64,000 nucleotides of DNA from positions 186,001-250,000 of the forward strand of contig NZ_JALKEV010000004.1 in NCBI RefSeq assembly GCF_023017105.1, given 5' to 3'. The DNA comes from Halalkalibacter sp. APA_J-10(15) (GTDB lineage: Bacteria; Bacillota; Bacilli; Bacillales; Bacillaceae_D). Position numbers and translations under genes: made by a program. This document shows positions 46,630 to 55,473 of this stretch, piece after piece; position 1 is the stretch's first letter; each line of letters begins with the position of its first letter. The notes under the pieces were generated by a model, which was given only the letters and a program-made list of their open reading frames with translations, was not told the DNA's origin and made no database searches.

Positions 46630-47561
46630 CACGTCTCCTCCTTCTCATCTTCGTCTCCATCTACATCATATGGGTTAATATGAACGAGAACATCTTGAAC
46701 TTGCTTATCCTCCGTTAGTTTCGCCTTCACCTGCTTACCAATTGCATGGCCTTCTTCAACAGTGATATATGGATCTACAGCAACCTTAATATCAATAATG
46801 ACATAATGCCCATGCTCACGCGCATAGAATTCATCAATATTCATCACACCATCTACTTCTTGAGCCATGCGCTTCATCTCCACTGTATCCTCTTCATGAA
46901 GGACATGATCCAACGCATTATGAATCGACTGTTGCCCAAGAGACCAAGCCATTTTCGCAATTAGAATCGCAACGAAGGCACTTGCTATCGCATCTCCATA
47001 AACGAGCCAAGCAATATTCATACGCCCCCCGAGCAAAGCCGCCCCGATCCCTATCAAGGCTGCTAATGAGGAAAACACATCAGAGCGATGATGCCACGCA
47101 TCTGTCACTAACGCTTCACTCTTATATTTATTACCCAAGTAATGCTTATATCTAAACATACATTCCTTTACAATTATTGAAAAAAGAACAGCATAAATCG
47201 CAATCGCCTTCGGTACGACAACAGGTTCAAAAAATGAATGGATAGCACGAATCGCAATTTCAAACCCTACAATAAATAATAGCACCGCCACTATGATCGC
47301 TGCCACAGATTCTGCTTTTCCATGTCCATATGGATGATCACGATCAGGAGGTAGCTTGGCAGCACGAACGCCAATTAATACGACAACGGAACCGACTACG
47401 TCGGACGCTGAGTGAGCTGCATCAGCAATTAATGCTTTACTATTTGACATTACACCAATAATAGCCTTTACAATTGCAAGAATCACATTTCCAACGATCC
47501 CTACCCACGCTGCAAATCGGACTTTTTTATAACGAACCTCTGATTCTGCTCCTACCAACAT
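46629..47561 (-). CDS. Cation diffusion facilitator transporter
   Basis: A 310-residue CDF efflux protein with six membrane helices and a C-terminal cytoplasmic domain. Metal-site helices carry ALIADAAHSASDVVGS (the HxxxD pair) and VTDAWHHRSDVFSS. The C-terminal HIDIDV-like segment is HYVIIDIKVAVDPYITVEEGH. DRDHPYGHGKAE is the family loop. Likely substrate is Zn, Mn or Fe; the DAAHSASD / HHRSD residues do not decide. AGGTGTGA precedes the ATG weakly. It is coupled to the LapA-like gene. Confidence 0.9.
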   Translation of the reverse strand: MLVGAESEVRYKKVRFAAWVGIVGNVILAIVKAIIGVMSNSKALIADAAHSASDVVGSVVVLIGVRAAKLPPDRDHPYGHGKAESVAAIIVAVLLFIVGFEIAIRAIHSFFEPVVVPKAIAIYAVLFSIIVKECMFRYKHYLGNKYKSEALVTDAWHHRSDVFSSLAALIGIGAALLGGRMNIAWLVYGDAIASAFVAILIAKMAWSLGQQSIHNALDHVLHEEDTVEMKRMAQEVDGVMNIDEFYAREHGHYVIIDIKVAVDPYITVEEGHAIGKQVKAKLTEDKQVQDVLVHINPYDVDGDEDEKEET

Positions 47562-47660
47562 TCACACCTACTTTTCATTCGGGTTACTTAAGTCAGACCG
47601 AACCTCTATTCTTCTTAAGTATACCCGAAATCTTCTATCATCACTCGTTTTCTAGCGACA

Positions 47661-47703
47661 AAAGGGTACATAAGCAACATATTAATTGCTCATGTACCCT
47701 TTC
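47661..47703 (-). terminator. Terminator of the secD-secF operon
   Basis: AAAGGGTACAT and ATGTACCCTTT flank a stem-loop extended by AAGCAA/TTGCT. It lies immediately after the secF stop (47707). Confidence 0.75.
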
Positions 47704-47706
47704 TTC

Positions 47707-48654
47707 TTATACAGTCGGATTTCCCTCTGGATCTTGCTTTTGTGCATCAAATCGTTTCTTCGCAAGTTGTTTTGATTTCCAAACTAACCATAGCTGAGAA
47801 GCAAGGAACATGGATGAATACGTTCCTGCAACTAACCCTACTACTAGAGCAAACGCAAACGTACGAATCGCTTCTCCTCCAAATAAGAAGATAGCGCCTG
47901 CAGCAAAGACTACAGTTAAGACCGTATTAATCGAACGAGCTAAAGTTTGGACAAGACTCTTATTCACAATGGCAGCTAAATCAGCAAAGTCCTTTACCCT
48001 CTTCGCTAGCTTCATATTCTCCCTAATTCGGTCAAAGGTGACGATCGTGTCATTAATTGAGTACCCGACGATTGTTAGGACGGCAGCAATAAACGGTACA
48101 TTCACCTCTATTTGCAACAAGCTAAAGACGGCAATAATAAAGAACGCATCATGAAGTAAGGCAACAATGGCCGCAATTCCATATAAATATTCAAACCGAA
48201 TTGAGACATAAATGATAATCCCAACCGATGCTATCGCCACAGCCATTAATGCATTGCGAGCAAGCTCTCGACCAATTCGCGGATCAACCGTACTAATATT
48301 TGGTTCAGCACCGAACTTATCATTGTAGAACGTTTGGATTTCTGCTATTTCATTTGAATCTAATACACCGACAAATCGTACACTCGCCATATCGAAGGTA
48401 TCTCCAGCGAGCGTAATATCATTCACTGTAATACTATGTCCTAACTGTTCAAAGTCTTCAATAAGCTCTTCTTCCGTTATCGATTCATTAGATAAAAGGT
48501 CAACTCGTGAGCCACTATCAAAATCAATCCCTAAATTTAAACCAAATGTAAGTAATAGAATGATCCCAAGTAGTGCAAAGGAGCCTGAGAAAAGGAAGAA
48601 TTTCTTACGATGCTTCACAAAGTCAATGTCTTTGTTTTGAAAATTAAAGATCAT
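47707..48654 (-). CDS. secF: Protein translocase subunit SecF
   Basis: A 315-residue integral membrane protein with six helices that assists the Sec translocon using the proton or sodium gradient. It starts MIFNFQNKDIDFVKHRK and has GLDFDSGSRVDLL-type LGIDFDSGSR in the periplasm-like loop, with YSINDTIVTFDRIRENM. It overlaps secD by 11 bases, with AAGGAGG inside secD. B. subtilis has a fused SecDF; the genes are separate here. The protein ends in a charged tail. Confidence 0.95.
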   Translation of the reverse strand: MIFNFQNKDIDFVKHRKKFFLFSGSFALLGIILLLTFGLNLGIDFDSGSRVDLLSNESITEEELIEDFEQLGHSITVNDITLAGDTFDMASVRFVGVLDSNEIAEIQTFYNDKFGAEPNISTVDPRIGRELARNALMAVAIASVGIIIYVSIRFEYLYGIAAIVALLHDAFFIIAVFSLLQIEVNVPFIAAVLTIVGYSINDTIVTFDRIRENMKLAKRVKDFADLAAIVNKSLVQTLARSINTVLTVVFAAGAIFLFGGEAIRTFAFALVVGLVAGTYSSMFLASQLWLVWKSKQLAKKRFDAQKQDPEGNPTV

Positions 48655-49948
48655 TTATCTCATCCTCCTTTACCCCAAACAAACGATATTTCTTATCAAG
48701 AGCACGACTCTTCACCCAAAGTCCGAGGAGCAATCTCGTACCAAATACAGCTGTGATGAAGCTTGTTAAAATACTGACAATCAGCATCACCGCAAATCCT
48801 TGTACAGAGCTTGTCCCAAACCAAAACAGAACAGCTGCTGCTAAAATCGTCGTGATGTTCGCATCTAAAATCGTTGATAGAGATCGTTTCGCTCCTGCTT
48901 TAAATGAAGATAAAACAGACTTACCTGAACGAATTTCATCCTTAATCCGTTCGTATGTAATAATGTTCGCATCCACCGCCATCCCAACACCAAGAATAAG
49001 CGCAGCAATACCCGGTAATGTTAGTACAGCATTCATCAAATTAAAGACGAGTAGCACTAAATAAATATACGCACTCAATGTGACAACTGCTACGGCTCCC
49101 ATAAAACGATAATAGATGATCATATAAATAAATACGAGTGCAATGCCGATAAAGCCAGCATATATCGTTTGCTCCATAGCTCTTTCACCAAGTGATGCCC
49201 CAACTGAATTCGAGGATAGCTCCTCTAATGTTGTCGGAAGCGCACCTGCATTTAAAATTTCCGCTAGCTGTCTCGTTTCCTCTACTGTAAAGTCACCACT
49301 AATCGTAGCGGTAGGACTCGTGATCACATCTCGAACAACAGCAGCTGATAAATATTTCGGATCATCTTTCATTCGCTCTTCTTCGTATGAGTCTACTCCT
49401 TCTTCAAAATCGAGCCATACGACAAGCATGTTCTCTTCAGGAGGACCATGGTATAACTCCCCAGTAATCTCTTGCATTAATCGCGAATCTTGAAACGTAA
49501 GATTCACAATTGGGTCGTTCGTATCTGGATGTAGATTGGCATTTGCCCCACCTTGTCGTAAATCACTACCATGCGCTAGAACTTCATCATACACATTTCG
49601 AATCGATAGTTCTGCTTCCGTTGCGAGTATCTCTCTCGCTGATTGCTGATCCTCAACACCGGCTAATTGCACACGTATCCGATCATCACCCTCAATCCCA
49701 ATGAATGGCTCAGATACCCCGATGACGTTAATTCTTTGATTCAATGCACTTGCTGTCGCTTCAAGTGCCTCATCATTTATAATGTCTCCTTCATTAGCAG
49801 GCTTCACTTCATAAAGCACTTCAAATCCACCTTGAAGGTCAAGCCCTAGCTTAATCTCCGTTGCCACGTCCATCGCTGTCTGCCAAATAAGACCAGCAAT
49901 TAAAGCAACAATGAGAAAAAAAGCGACAATTCGCCCTTTCTTAACCAT
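48644..49948 (-). CDS. secD: Protein translocase subunit SecD
   Basis: A 434-residue protein with six membrane helices. It has LGLDLQGGFEVLYEV near the N-terminus, the P1-like extracytoplasmic region (about 40-260), and LGVGMAVDANIITYERIKDE with the conserved Asp of the ion path. The protein is shorter than E. coli SecD, as in other Firmicutes. GGGGG is 12 bases before the ATG. It is first of the secDF pair, divergent in function but downstream of comN on the same strand. Confidence 0.95.
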   Translation of the reverse strand: MVKKGRIVAFFLIVALIAGLIWQTAMDVATEIKLGLDLQGGFEVLYEVKPANEGDIINDEALEATASALNQRINVIGVSEPFIGIEGDDRIRVQLAGVEDQQSAREILATEAELSIRNVYDEVLAHGSDLRQGGANANLHPDTNDPIVNLTFQDSRLMQEITGELYHGPPEENMLVVWLDFEEGVDSYEEERMKDDPKYLSAAVVRDVITSPTATISGDFTVEETRQLAEILNAGALPTTLEELSSNSVGASLGERAMEQTIYAGFIGIALVFIYMIIYYRFMGAVAVVTLSAYIYLVLLVFNLMNAVLTLPGIAALILGVGMAVDANIITYERIKDEIRSGKSVLSSFKAGAKRSLSTILDANITTILAAAVLFWFGTSSVQGFAVMLIVSILTSFITAVFGTRLLLGLWVKSRALDKKYRLFGVKEDEINDL

Positions 49949-50012
49949 ATGTCTCTTTTGCCCCCTTCTCTAATCCCGTGACTACAATAATTTCCATTAT
50001 ATCTTGCCTAAA

Positions 50013-50030
50013 GAAAAACCGCAAAGCGGT
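50013..50030 (-). terminator. Small terminator downstream of comN
   Basis: ACCGC-AAA-GCGGT hairpin with TTTTTC on the minus strand. It follows palindromic repeat copy C, giving two hairpins in series. Confidence 0.55.
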
Positions 50031-50032
50031 AG

Positions 50033-50068
50033 GGTACTGAAAAAGTTGATTCGGACTTTTTCAGTGGC
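50033..50068. repeat. Dispersed palindromic repeat, copy C
   Basis: GGTACTGAAAAAGTTGAT and ACTTTTTCAGTGGC arms; related to copies at 13384 and 46273. Downstream of comN on the minus strand. Confidence 0.65.
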
Positions 50069-50150
50069 TTCCAAAACGGTTTTTTCTTTGAATCCCCTTA
50101 AATGTTATCGTTTCTTATCATTAATATCAGCCAGCAAGAGATGTTTTTAT

Positions 50151-50435
50151 CTAAGCCTCTTTCTCTTCAAATTCAGTAAACCAATCCGTTGGCTCTTTAA
50201 AAGCATGCATCGTCAACCATGTCATATATGTCTGTGATTTCAACGTTAAAATGTGATTCACAAAAGTATGTTTATGCATGTATTCTTTTTTCTTCCTTAA
50301 TTGATACAAGACACATGTCCATACGTCCTCCATCGTAGCGCGATCATAGCCCAATAGATGAAACTCATCGACTTTGCTACGTAACGCCGGTTCCACATCT
50401 TCCTTCCACACTTCAAATTGTTGTTTTTCTGTCAT
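50151..50435 (-). CDS. comN: Post-transcriptional regulator ComN
   Basis: A 94-residue soluble protein with VEPALRSKVDEFHLLGYD and WTCVLYQLRKKKEYMHKH, matching ComN (YrzD), which in B. subtilis controls late-competence comE mRNA location and use. The position next to secDF and spoVB matches B. subtilis. GGGAGGAAG lies 6 bases before the ATG. Two hairpins follow. Confidence 0.88.
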   Translation of the reverse strand: MTEKQQFEVWKEDVEPALRSKVDEFHLLGYDRATMEDVWTCVLYQLRKKKEYMHKHTFVNHILTLKSQTYMTWLTMHAFKEPTDWFTEFEEKEA

Positions 50436-50548
50436 ACTTGCTTCCTCCCTTTTGTAAAATTGCTGCTAAACCAACACGATACGCTCCAGTTTTCGGAAAA
50501 CGGATAACAGTAAGTAAATAAATATGATCTCTTTCTAGTAAACAACTT

Positions 50549-50579
50549 GTCATGCTTGACCCACTATTAAGCATATAAA
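50549..50579 (+). promoter_or_regulatory. Candidate sigma-E promoter of spoVB
   Basis: GTCATGCT (50549-50556) and CATATAAA (50572-50579), 15-base spacer, resembling the sigma-E consensus GTCATATT/CATACAAT at 6 of 8 positions each. B. subtilis spoVB is a sigma-E gene. Confidence 0.45.
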
Positions 50580-50627
50580 TAAATACCGCAAATATCCATC
50601 ATTTTTTTCAAGAAAGTAGGGGTGCCC

Positions 50628-52193
50628 ATGTCAAAACAAACGTTTCTAAAAGGAGCGTTTATCCTAATCATTGCAGGCTTAATCACTAGATTTCTAGGGT
50701 TTGTGAATAGAATTGTCGTCGCTCGCATTATGGGTGCTGAAGGTGTTGGTCTATATATGATGGCCGTTCCAACACTAATACTCGTTATCACACTAACACA
50801 ATTAGGACTACCTGTAGCCATTTCTAAGCTAGTTGCTGAAGCCGAAGCAAACAATGATCGCGGGAAAATCAAAAAAATTCTCGTCGTCTCCATTTCGATC
50901 ACTGCTATATTAAGTCTTATCTTCACAACTGCTATGATCATTTTTGCTCCATTTGTCGCACAGACGCTTTTAACGGATGAACGAGCTTATTATCCACTTA
51001 TTGCGATCGCTCCCATTGTTCCGATCGTCGCACTCTCATCTGTTATGAGAGGCTATTTCCAAGGTAAGCAAAATATGAAACCAACAGCCATGTCACAAGT
51101 AATTGAACAAGTGGTTCGTATCACACTAGTAGCCATTACAACTTCAGCTTTCTTACCGTTAGGAATTGAATATGCTGCTGCAGGCGCTATGATTTCTGTC
51201 GTCTTTGGAGAACTTGCGTCGTTGCTTTATATGATCTTCATGTTTAAAACAAATAAACGCTTTAAGGTTCGTCGTCATTTCTTCCAATATGTAAAGGATG
51301 GGAAAAAAACATTTCGTGATCTAATGGGCATTGCTTTGCCGACAACCGGGAGCCGCTTAATTGGCTCCGTTGGTCTCTTCTTTGAACCGATTGTCGTTGC
51401 CCATAGTCTAGCAATCGCTGGCGTGACAACCGTTATGGCAACGAAGCAATATGGAGAGCTAACAGGATTTGTCATTCCTTTGATTCTACTTCCTACATTT
51501 ATTACGTATTCGCTATCTGTCTCTTTGGTTCCTGCTATTAGCGAAGCTGTTGCTCGTGATCATTATCAAACCGTTCATTTCAGACTAAATCAAGCTTTAA
51601 GACTCGCGATGCTTTCTGGTGGTATTTCTGTTGTCGTGCTTTATATTTATTCAGAGCCGATTATGACACTCATGTACGACGCACCAACCGTTGCCACCTA
51701 TGTAAAGCTTATGGCTCCTTTTACGTTATTTCTCTATTTTCAAGCACCCCTACAAGCAACATTACAAGCCCTCGATTTAGCAAAGGCGGCCATGATGAAT
51801 AGTCTCTTTGGAGCCGTTGTGAAAATCGTTGCTATTTTCGCCTTAGCCACTAGGCCTGAGTTCGGCATTATGGGAGCCGCTCTCGCTATTGTGATCGGCT
51901 TTATTCTTGTCACGCTGCTTCATTTTGCTTCTGTTGCTAAATCAATCAGCTTTACAATCGATACAAAGATGGTGCTAAAATCCATCTTTCTTATCCTCAT
52001 CTCGGGCTGGGTTGGCTATCTATTATCTGAATATGCTTTTACACAATCATCACTCTTTGTTCATACTTTACTGACTATCTCCATTACTGTTCTATTTTAT
52101 TGTGCCCTTACTCTTGCACTTGGCTTAGTCAAATCAGAAGAATTAAAGAGGATTCCCTATATTGGAAAATACTTAGCATCTTTTACCTCTTAA
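50628..52193 (+). CDS. spoVB: Stage V sporulation protein B (MurJ-like flippase)
   Basis: A 521-residue multi-pass protein of the MVF/polysaccharide transporter superfamily with 12-14 membrane helices. It starts MSKQTFLKGAFILIIAGLITR and continues FVNRIVVARIMGAEGVGLY, typical of SpoVB. SpoVB is needed for spore-cortex peptidoglycan synthesis and likely flips lipid-linked precursors. The ATG at 50628 has AGGGGTG 3 bases before; the GTG at 50622 overlaps that site. It diverges from comN and ends at a strong terminator. Confidence 0.92.
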   Translation: MSKQTFLKGAFILIIAGLITRFLGFVNRIVVARIMGAEGVGLYMMAVPTLILVITLTQLGLPVAISKLVAEAEANNDRGKIKKILVVSISITAILSLIFTTAMIIFAPFVAQTLLTDERAYYPLIAIAPIVPIVALSSVMRGYFQGKQNMKPTAMSQVIEQVVRITLVAITTSAFLPLGIEYAAAGAMISVVFGELASLLYMIFMFKTNKRFKVRRHFFQYVKDGKKTFRDLMGIALPTTGSRLIGSVGLFFEPIVVAHSLAIAGVTTVMATKQYGELTGFVIPLILLPTFITYSLSVSLVPAISEAVARDHYQTVHFRLNQALRLAMLSGGISVVVLYIYSEPIMTLMYDAPTVATYVKLMAPFTLFLYFQAPLQATLQALDLAKAAMMNSLFGAVVKIVAIFALATRPEFGIMGAALAIVIGFILVTLLHFASVAKSISFTIDTKMVLKSIFLILISGWVGYLLSEYAFTQSSLFVHTLLTISITVLFYCALTLALGLVKSEELKRIPYIGKYLASFTS

Positions 52194-52239
52194 GGTTAAA
52201 AGGAGATCAGGAAGAATTCCATTCAGTTTCTTTTTTAGA

Positions 52240-52272
52240 GAAATCCCTAAAAGCGCTCAGCTTAGGGATTTC
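52240..52272. terminator. Terminator between spoVB and thiM
   Basis: GAAATCCCTAA and TTAGGGATTTC form a perfect 11-bp stem with an 11-base loop between the convergent genes. Confidence 0.85.
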
Positions 52273-52275
52273 CTA

Positions 52276-53082
52276 TTACTTCTTATTAACTGCTAGACGC
52301 TCATCCAAATGCTTTGTACTTACCTTCGATAATTGATTTAGAAACTCTATTTGAAAGCTACCAGGTCCTTCTTCTGCCGATTGATCTGCTGCAAATTCAG
52401 CTGCCACACCATAAACAGATACTGCTGATACACAAGCTAATACGAGATTTTCCTCAACAGCGGCAAATGCTCCTACGACAGAGCTTAATAGGCATCCCGC
52501 TCCGGTCACTTTTGTTAACATCGGATGTCCGTTTCGTCCAATAAATGTCGACTGACCATCAGTTATGACATCCTCTTTACCCGTAATCACAACAATTGTA
52601 TCAAGGTGTTTAGCTGCCTTCTCCGCTAATTCAACTGAATTATGGCGACCACTCCCGCCATCGACGCCTTTAATTTCAGATTGCTCACCGATCACATTTG
52701 CAATCTCAGCTGCATTTCCACGGATAACCGAAACATTGAGTTCATCGAGAATTTTACGAGACGTTTCCGTTCGATAAACAGTTGCTCCTGCACCAACTGG
52801 GTCAAAAATGATAGGAACTCCATGCTCATTTGCTGATTTCCCGGCAATGAGCATCGCCTCCACGTCTTCTTCTTTCAGCGTACCGATATTTAATACGAGT
52901 GCACCAGCAATTTGCGCCATATCGGCTACTTCCTCTTTCGCATAAGCCATGACTGGTGAAGCGCCAAGTGCATACAAACCATTCGCTGTAAAATTTGTCA
53001 CCACCACATTCGTTATATTGTGCACTAGTGGATTTTGTTCTCGAACACGATTTAAATGAGTAACCGTTTGATGTAAAGACAT
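52276..53082 (-). CDS. thiM: Hydroxyethylthiazole kinase
   Basis: A 268-residue ribokinase-like enzyme that phosphorylates the thiazole moiety for thiamine salvage. It has [31 protein letters not shown] and the catalytic segment [15 protein letters not shown], with FDPVGAGAT. The ATG at 53082 has AGGAG 8 bases upstream; the ATG at 53088 is 2 bases from it. No ThiE or ThiD neighbour and no TPP riboswitch were seen. Confidence 0.93.
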   Translation of the reverse strand: MSLHQTVTHLNRVREQNPLVHNITNVVVTNFTANGLYALGASPVMAYAKEEVADMAQIAGALVLNIGTLKEEDVEAMLIAGKSANEHGVPIIFDPVGAGATVYRTETSRKILDELNVSVIRGNAAEIANVIGEQSEIKGVDGGSGRHNSVELAEKAAKHLDTIVVITGKEDVITDGQSTFIGRNGHPMLTKVTGAGCLLSSVVGAFAAVEENLVLACVSAVSVYGVAAEFAADQSAEEGPGSFQIEFLNQLSKVSTKHLDERLAVNKK

Positions 53083-53200
53083 AAACATCTCTCCTTTTGA
53101 TACCATTTCATCATAATCAGCCTACAAATGTAAAGTAACCCTTGTGATCTCCAAACAGCCTTAGTCAGCATGATCCTTTATTAACGCTATTTTCTTTTCC

Positions 53201-54025
53201 TTATTGACTCTTTTGTCCCTTCAACAAGATCTCTTTAATCTCAGCTACATCTTGCTTTAATGCCTTATTTTCTTCATACAAACGATTCATTTGCTTATCA
53301 CGCTCTGCATCATCCTCTTGACCTAAATAACTTAAAATCACAGCTACAACAAGATTTAAGATGACAAGAGCACCAATGATAATAAACGAAACAAAATACG
53401 CCCATGACCATGGGATTTCATTAATGATCGGTCGTGCCACTTGGCTTGCCCATGATTCGAACGTTACGACTTGCATTAATGTAAATAACGATGTATGAAA
53501 GCTCCCAAAAAACTCATACGGTAAGACGTCACTAAAAAATGTCGTTCCAATAATCGCATAAATAGAAAAAATCAAAATCGATAAGCCTAAAATGCCCGTT
53601 AAAGCTGGTACTGATTTTAAGAGCGAATCAATAATCTTTCGTAATGCTGGTATTGCAGGTATCATTCTTATTAATCGTAAGACACGAATAAGTCGTAACA
53701 CACTAACAAATGGTGTAGAATAGAAGACTAAACTACCTATTACAATAGCAAAATCAAATAGATTCCAACGATCAGAGAAATAACCTCTAAACCCTAATCC
53801 GATTAATTTTAAAATCAATTCTACAACAAAGACCCAAACAATGATTTTATCTAATGTGATCAATAAAGAGTTTCCTGTTGCGTACGTTTCAGCAACAATG
53901 ATCAATCCATTCAATAAAATAATCCCAATCACGGTAGGTTGAAAATATCGATGCTCTACTACTTGTCTTATATGATGTCGTAATGATTTACGCTCATTTA
54001 TTTCTTCTCTTGTTTTTAGTTCCAT
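53201..54025 (-). CDS. NaChBac-type voltage-gated sodium channel
   Basis: A 274-residue one-domain channel that assembles as a tetramer: S1-S4 voltage sensor (about 30-140), with S4 SVLRLIRVLRLIRMIPAI carrying Arg at every third position; S5, pore, S6. The selectivity filter is TFESWAS, with the filter Glu near residue 190; NaChBac has TLESWAS. The C-terminus is a coiled coil (NRLYEENKALKQDVAEIKEI). In alkaliphilic bacilli this channel supports sodium re-entry, motility and pH homeostasis. Start ATG at 54025; GTG precedes it. It stands alone. Confidence 0.92.
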   Translation of the reverse strand: MELKTREEINERKSLRHHIRQVVEHRYFQPTVIGIILLNGLIIVAETYATGNSLLITLDKIIVWVFVVELILKLIGLGFRGYFSDRWNLFDFAIVIGSLVFYSTPFVSVLRLIRVLRLIRMIPAIPALRKIIDSLLKSVPALTGILGLSILIFSIYAIIGTTFFSDVLPYEFFGSFHTSLFTLMQVVTFESWASQVARPIINEIPWSWAYFVSFIIIGALVILNLVVAVILSYLGQEDDAERDKQMNRLYEENKALKQDVAEIKEILLKGQKSQ

Positions 54026-54235
54026 CACACTTCATCACATATCCTTCCATCTATTTGCTTACTTTTATTATTATATCAGTTTCTTTAGAAATCAATGTTA
54101 ATGACAACCAATTGCATCATTTTATTCTAACAATATCATGAACGAGTACATACATTCTAAATTTTTTCATGAACTTGAACAAAATATGAAACAATTCAGT
54201 TAAACAAAACGTAAAGATATAGACACAACAAAGAA

Positions 54236-54466
54236 ATGGATGGAATGCCAATGAAAGAAAAATACGTGAAGAGCAAATTACTGCTCATTTTATTGATTGT
54301 CATTTTACATATTGCAGCTTTTTGGCTATTAATTTACTCTTTAAAATGGGCACTCGTTGTATTTGCTCTCTACGGGGTTACCGTCGTCTTACTATTTATA
54401 TTGTTTATAAAAGAACGATTGAAAGAGAAAAAGGAGGAAGATCAATATGATGATCGTGACTACTAA
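54236..54466 (+). CDS. Small membrane protein, two helices
   Basis: A 76-residue protein with two hydrophobic helices (about 14-30 and 34-56, LLLILLIVILHIAAFWLLI and VVFALYGVTVVLLFILFI) and an acidic, Lys-rich C-terminus. There are three possible ATG starts (54236, 54245, 54251) and no strong ribosome site. It overlaps the YbjQ gene by 20 bases, so the two are translated together. No known family. Confidence 0.6.
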   Translation: MDGMPMKEKYVKSKLLLILLIVILHIAAFWLLIYSLKWALVVFALYGVTVVLLFILFIKERLKEKKEEDQYDDRDY

Positions 54467-54767
54467 TGAAGTGGCAAACCGTGAAATAGTAGAAGTAATA
54501 GGGTATGTGAAAGGAAGTACGGTACAGACGAAGCATGTCGGCCGTGATATTACCGCTTCATTGAAAGGGCTTGTTGGTGGTGAAATTAGTGGCTATAACG
54601 AAATGATGGAGCAAGCTCGTAAAGTGGCTATCGGCCGTATGGTTGAAAACGCCGAAAGTCAAGGTGCTAATGCAATTATTGGATTTCGTTTACAAACGTC
54701 AACAGTTATGGCTTCTGCTGCAGAGATTATTGCATACGGGACAGCTGTTAAAATTTCATCAAACTAA
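54447..54767 (+). CDS. YbjQ family protein (UPF0145)
   Basis: A 106-residue protein with the YbjQ pattern: IVEVIGYVKGSTVQTKHVGR, ISGYNEMMEQARKVAIGRM, and ENAESQGANAIIGFRLQTS. Family members are pentameric or decameric and implicated in metal binding, but function is unproven. AAAAAGGAGG is about 9 bases before the ATG, inside the preceding small membrane protein gene. Confidence 0.9.
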   Translation: MMIVTTNEVANREIVEVIGYVKGSTVQTKHVGRDITASLKGLVGGEISGYNEMMEQARKVAIGRMVENAESQGANAIIGFRLQTSTVMASAAEIIAYGTAVKISSN

Positions 54768-54817
54768 TTAAAAGGTTTCTGCAATTTTTTAAAAATGATC
54801 CTTCGTTATTATGAAAA

Positions 54818-54848
54818 GCTTGATACGAGTGATCTTCTCGTATCAAGC
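54818..54848 (-). terminator. Terminator for the 54969-55424 gene
   Basis: GCTTGATACGAG and CTCGTATCAAGC form a perfect 12-bp stem around 7 bases. On the minus strand it is followed by TTTTCAT. It may also serve the convergent YbjQ gene. Confidence 0.7.
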
Positions 54849-54968
54849 GCACAACGTTTGATGCCATTGCTACTCGAATGAAAAACATTAGAAATATTCA
54901 TTTATACTTTTGCAGTAGTCTCTATAAATATAAAGCAGACTCTATCAAAGGGTTCGGAACAAGCTCAG

Positions 54969-55424
54969 TTACAGCTTACTCTTTTTAACAGAAAAGAAAT
55001 AAAAAATACCTCCGATCATCCAAAAAGGCTCCCAAAAAGTTAACCTCCAAAACGTCGCATCATTTTCTAAATCAAAATCTAAAATAGCAAATGCACTTAA
55101 TGTAATCGTAACAAAATTAAGAAATCCATATAAAAATAAAAAGATTCCTACACCTTTCGTTATGTAATAAAGAATTTTAATTATTATCAGCTTCTTCCAT
55201 TGAACAAACAGCATCGATAATACAATGACACCAAGTAGCTTAATGAAGCCAGAAAGCCAAACAACTGCGACGAACGAAGGAGAAGGATCTAGAGACATTT
55301 CGTAAATTGACCCTCCTAGCGACCTAACACCTATCATGCCACCCATTGCCCAATAAAAGCTCATCCCTGAAAAAATGACCGTCCACACTATCCCCATTAC
55401 GATTATCGTATTATTCCGCTTCAC
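54969..55424 (-). CDS. Hypothetical membrane protein, four helices
   Basis: A 151-residue protein with four predicted membrane helices (about 7-27, 52-72, 85-110, 126-145). Start GTG with GGAG about 9-10 bases upstream. Aromatic and hydrophobic residues dominate; the only polar region is a short periplasm-side loop (residues 30-45). No recognised family or partner. It lies between a YbjQ gene and an MFS gene, on the MFS gene's strand, but separate by 49 bases. Confidence 0.65.
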   Translation of the reverse strand: MKRNNTIIVMGIVWTVIFSGMSFYWAMGGMIGVRSLGGSIYEMSLDPSPSFVAVVWLSGFIKLLGVIVLSMLFVQWKKLIIIKILYYITKGVGIFLFLYGFLNFVTITLSAFAILDFDLENDATFWRLTFWEPFWMIGGIFYFFSVKKSKL

Positions 55425-55473
55425 TGGAAAACACTCCTCTATTTTAACTTGAGCTCAGGCTCTCCTAGACTTT

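Noticed and set aside
53083..53200. TPP riboswitch upstream of thiM
   Set aside because: No thi-box sequence was found in the gap.
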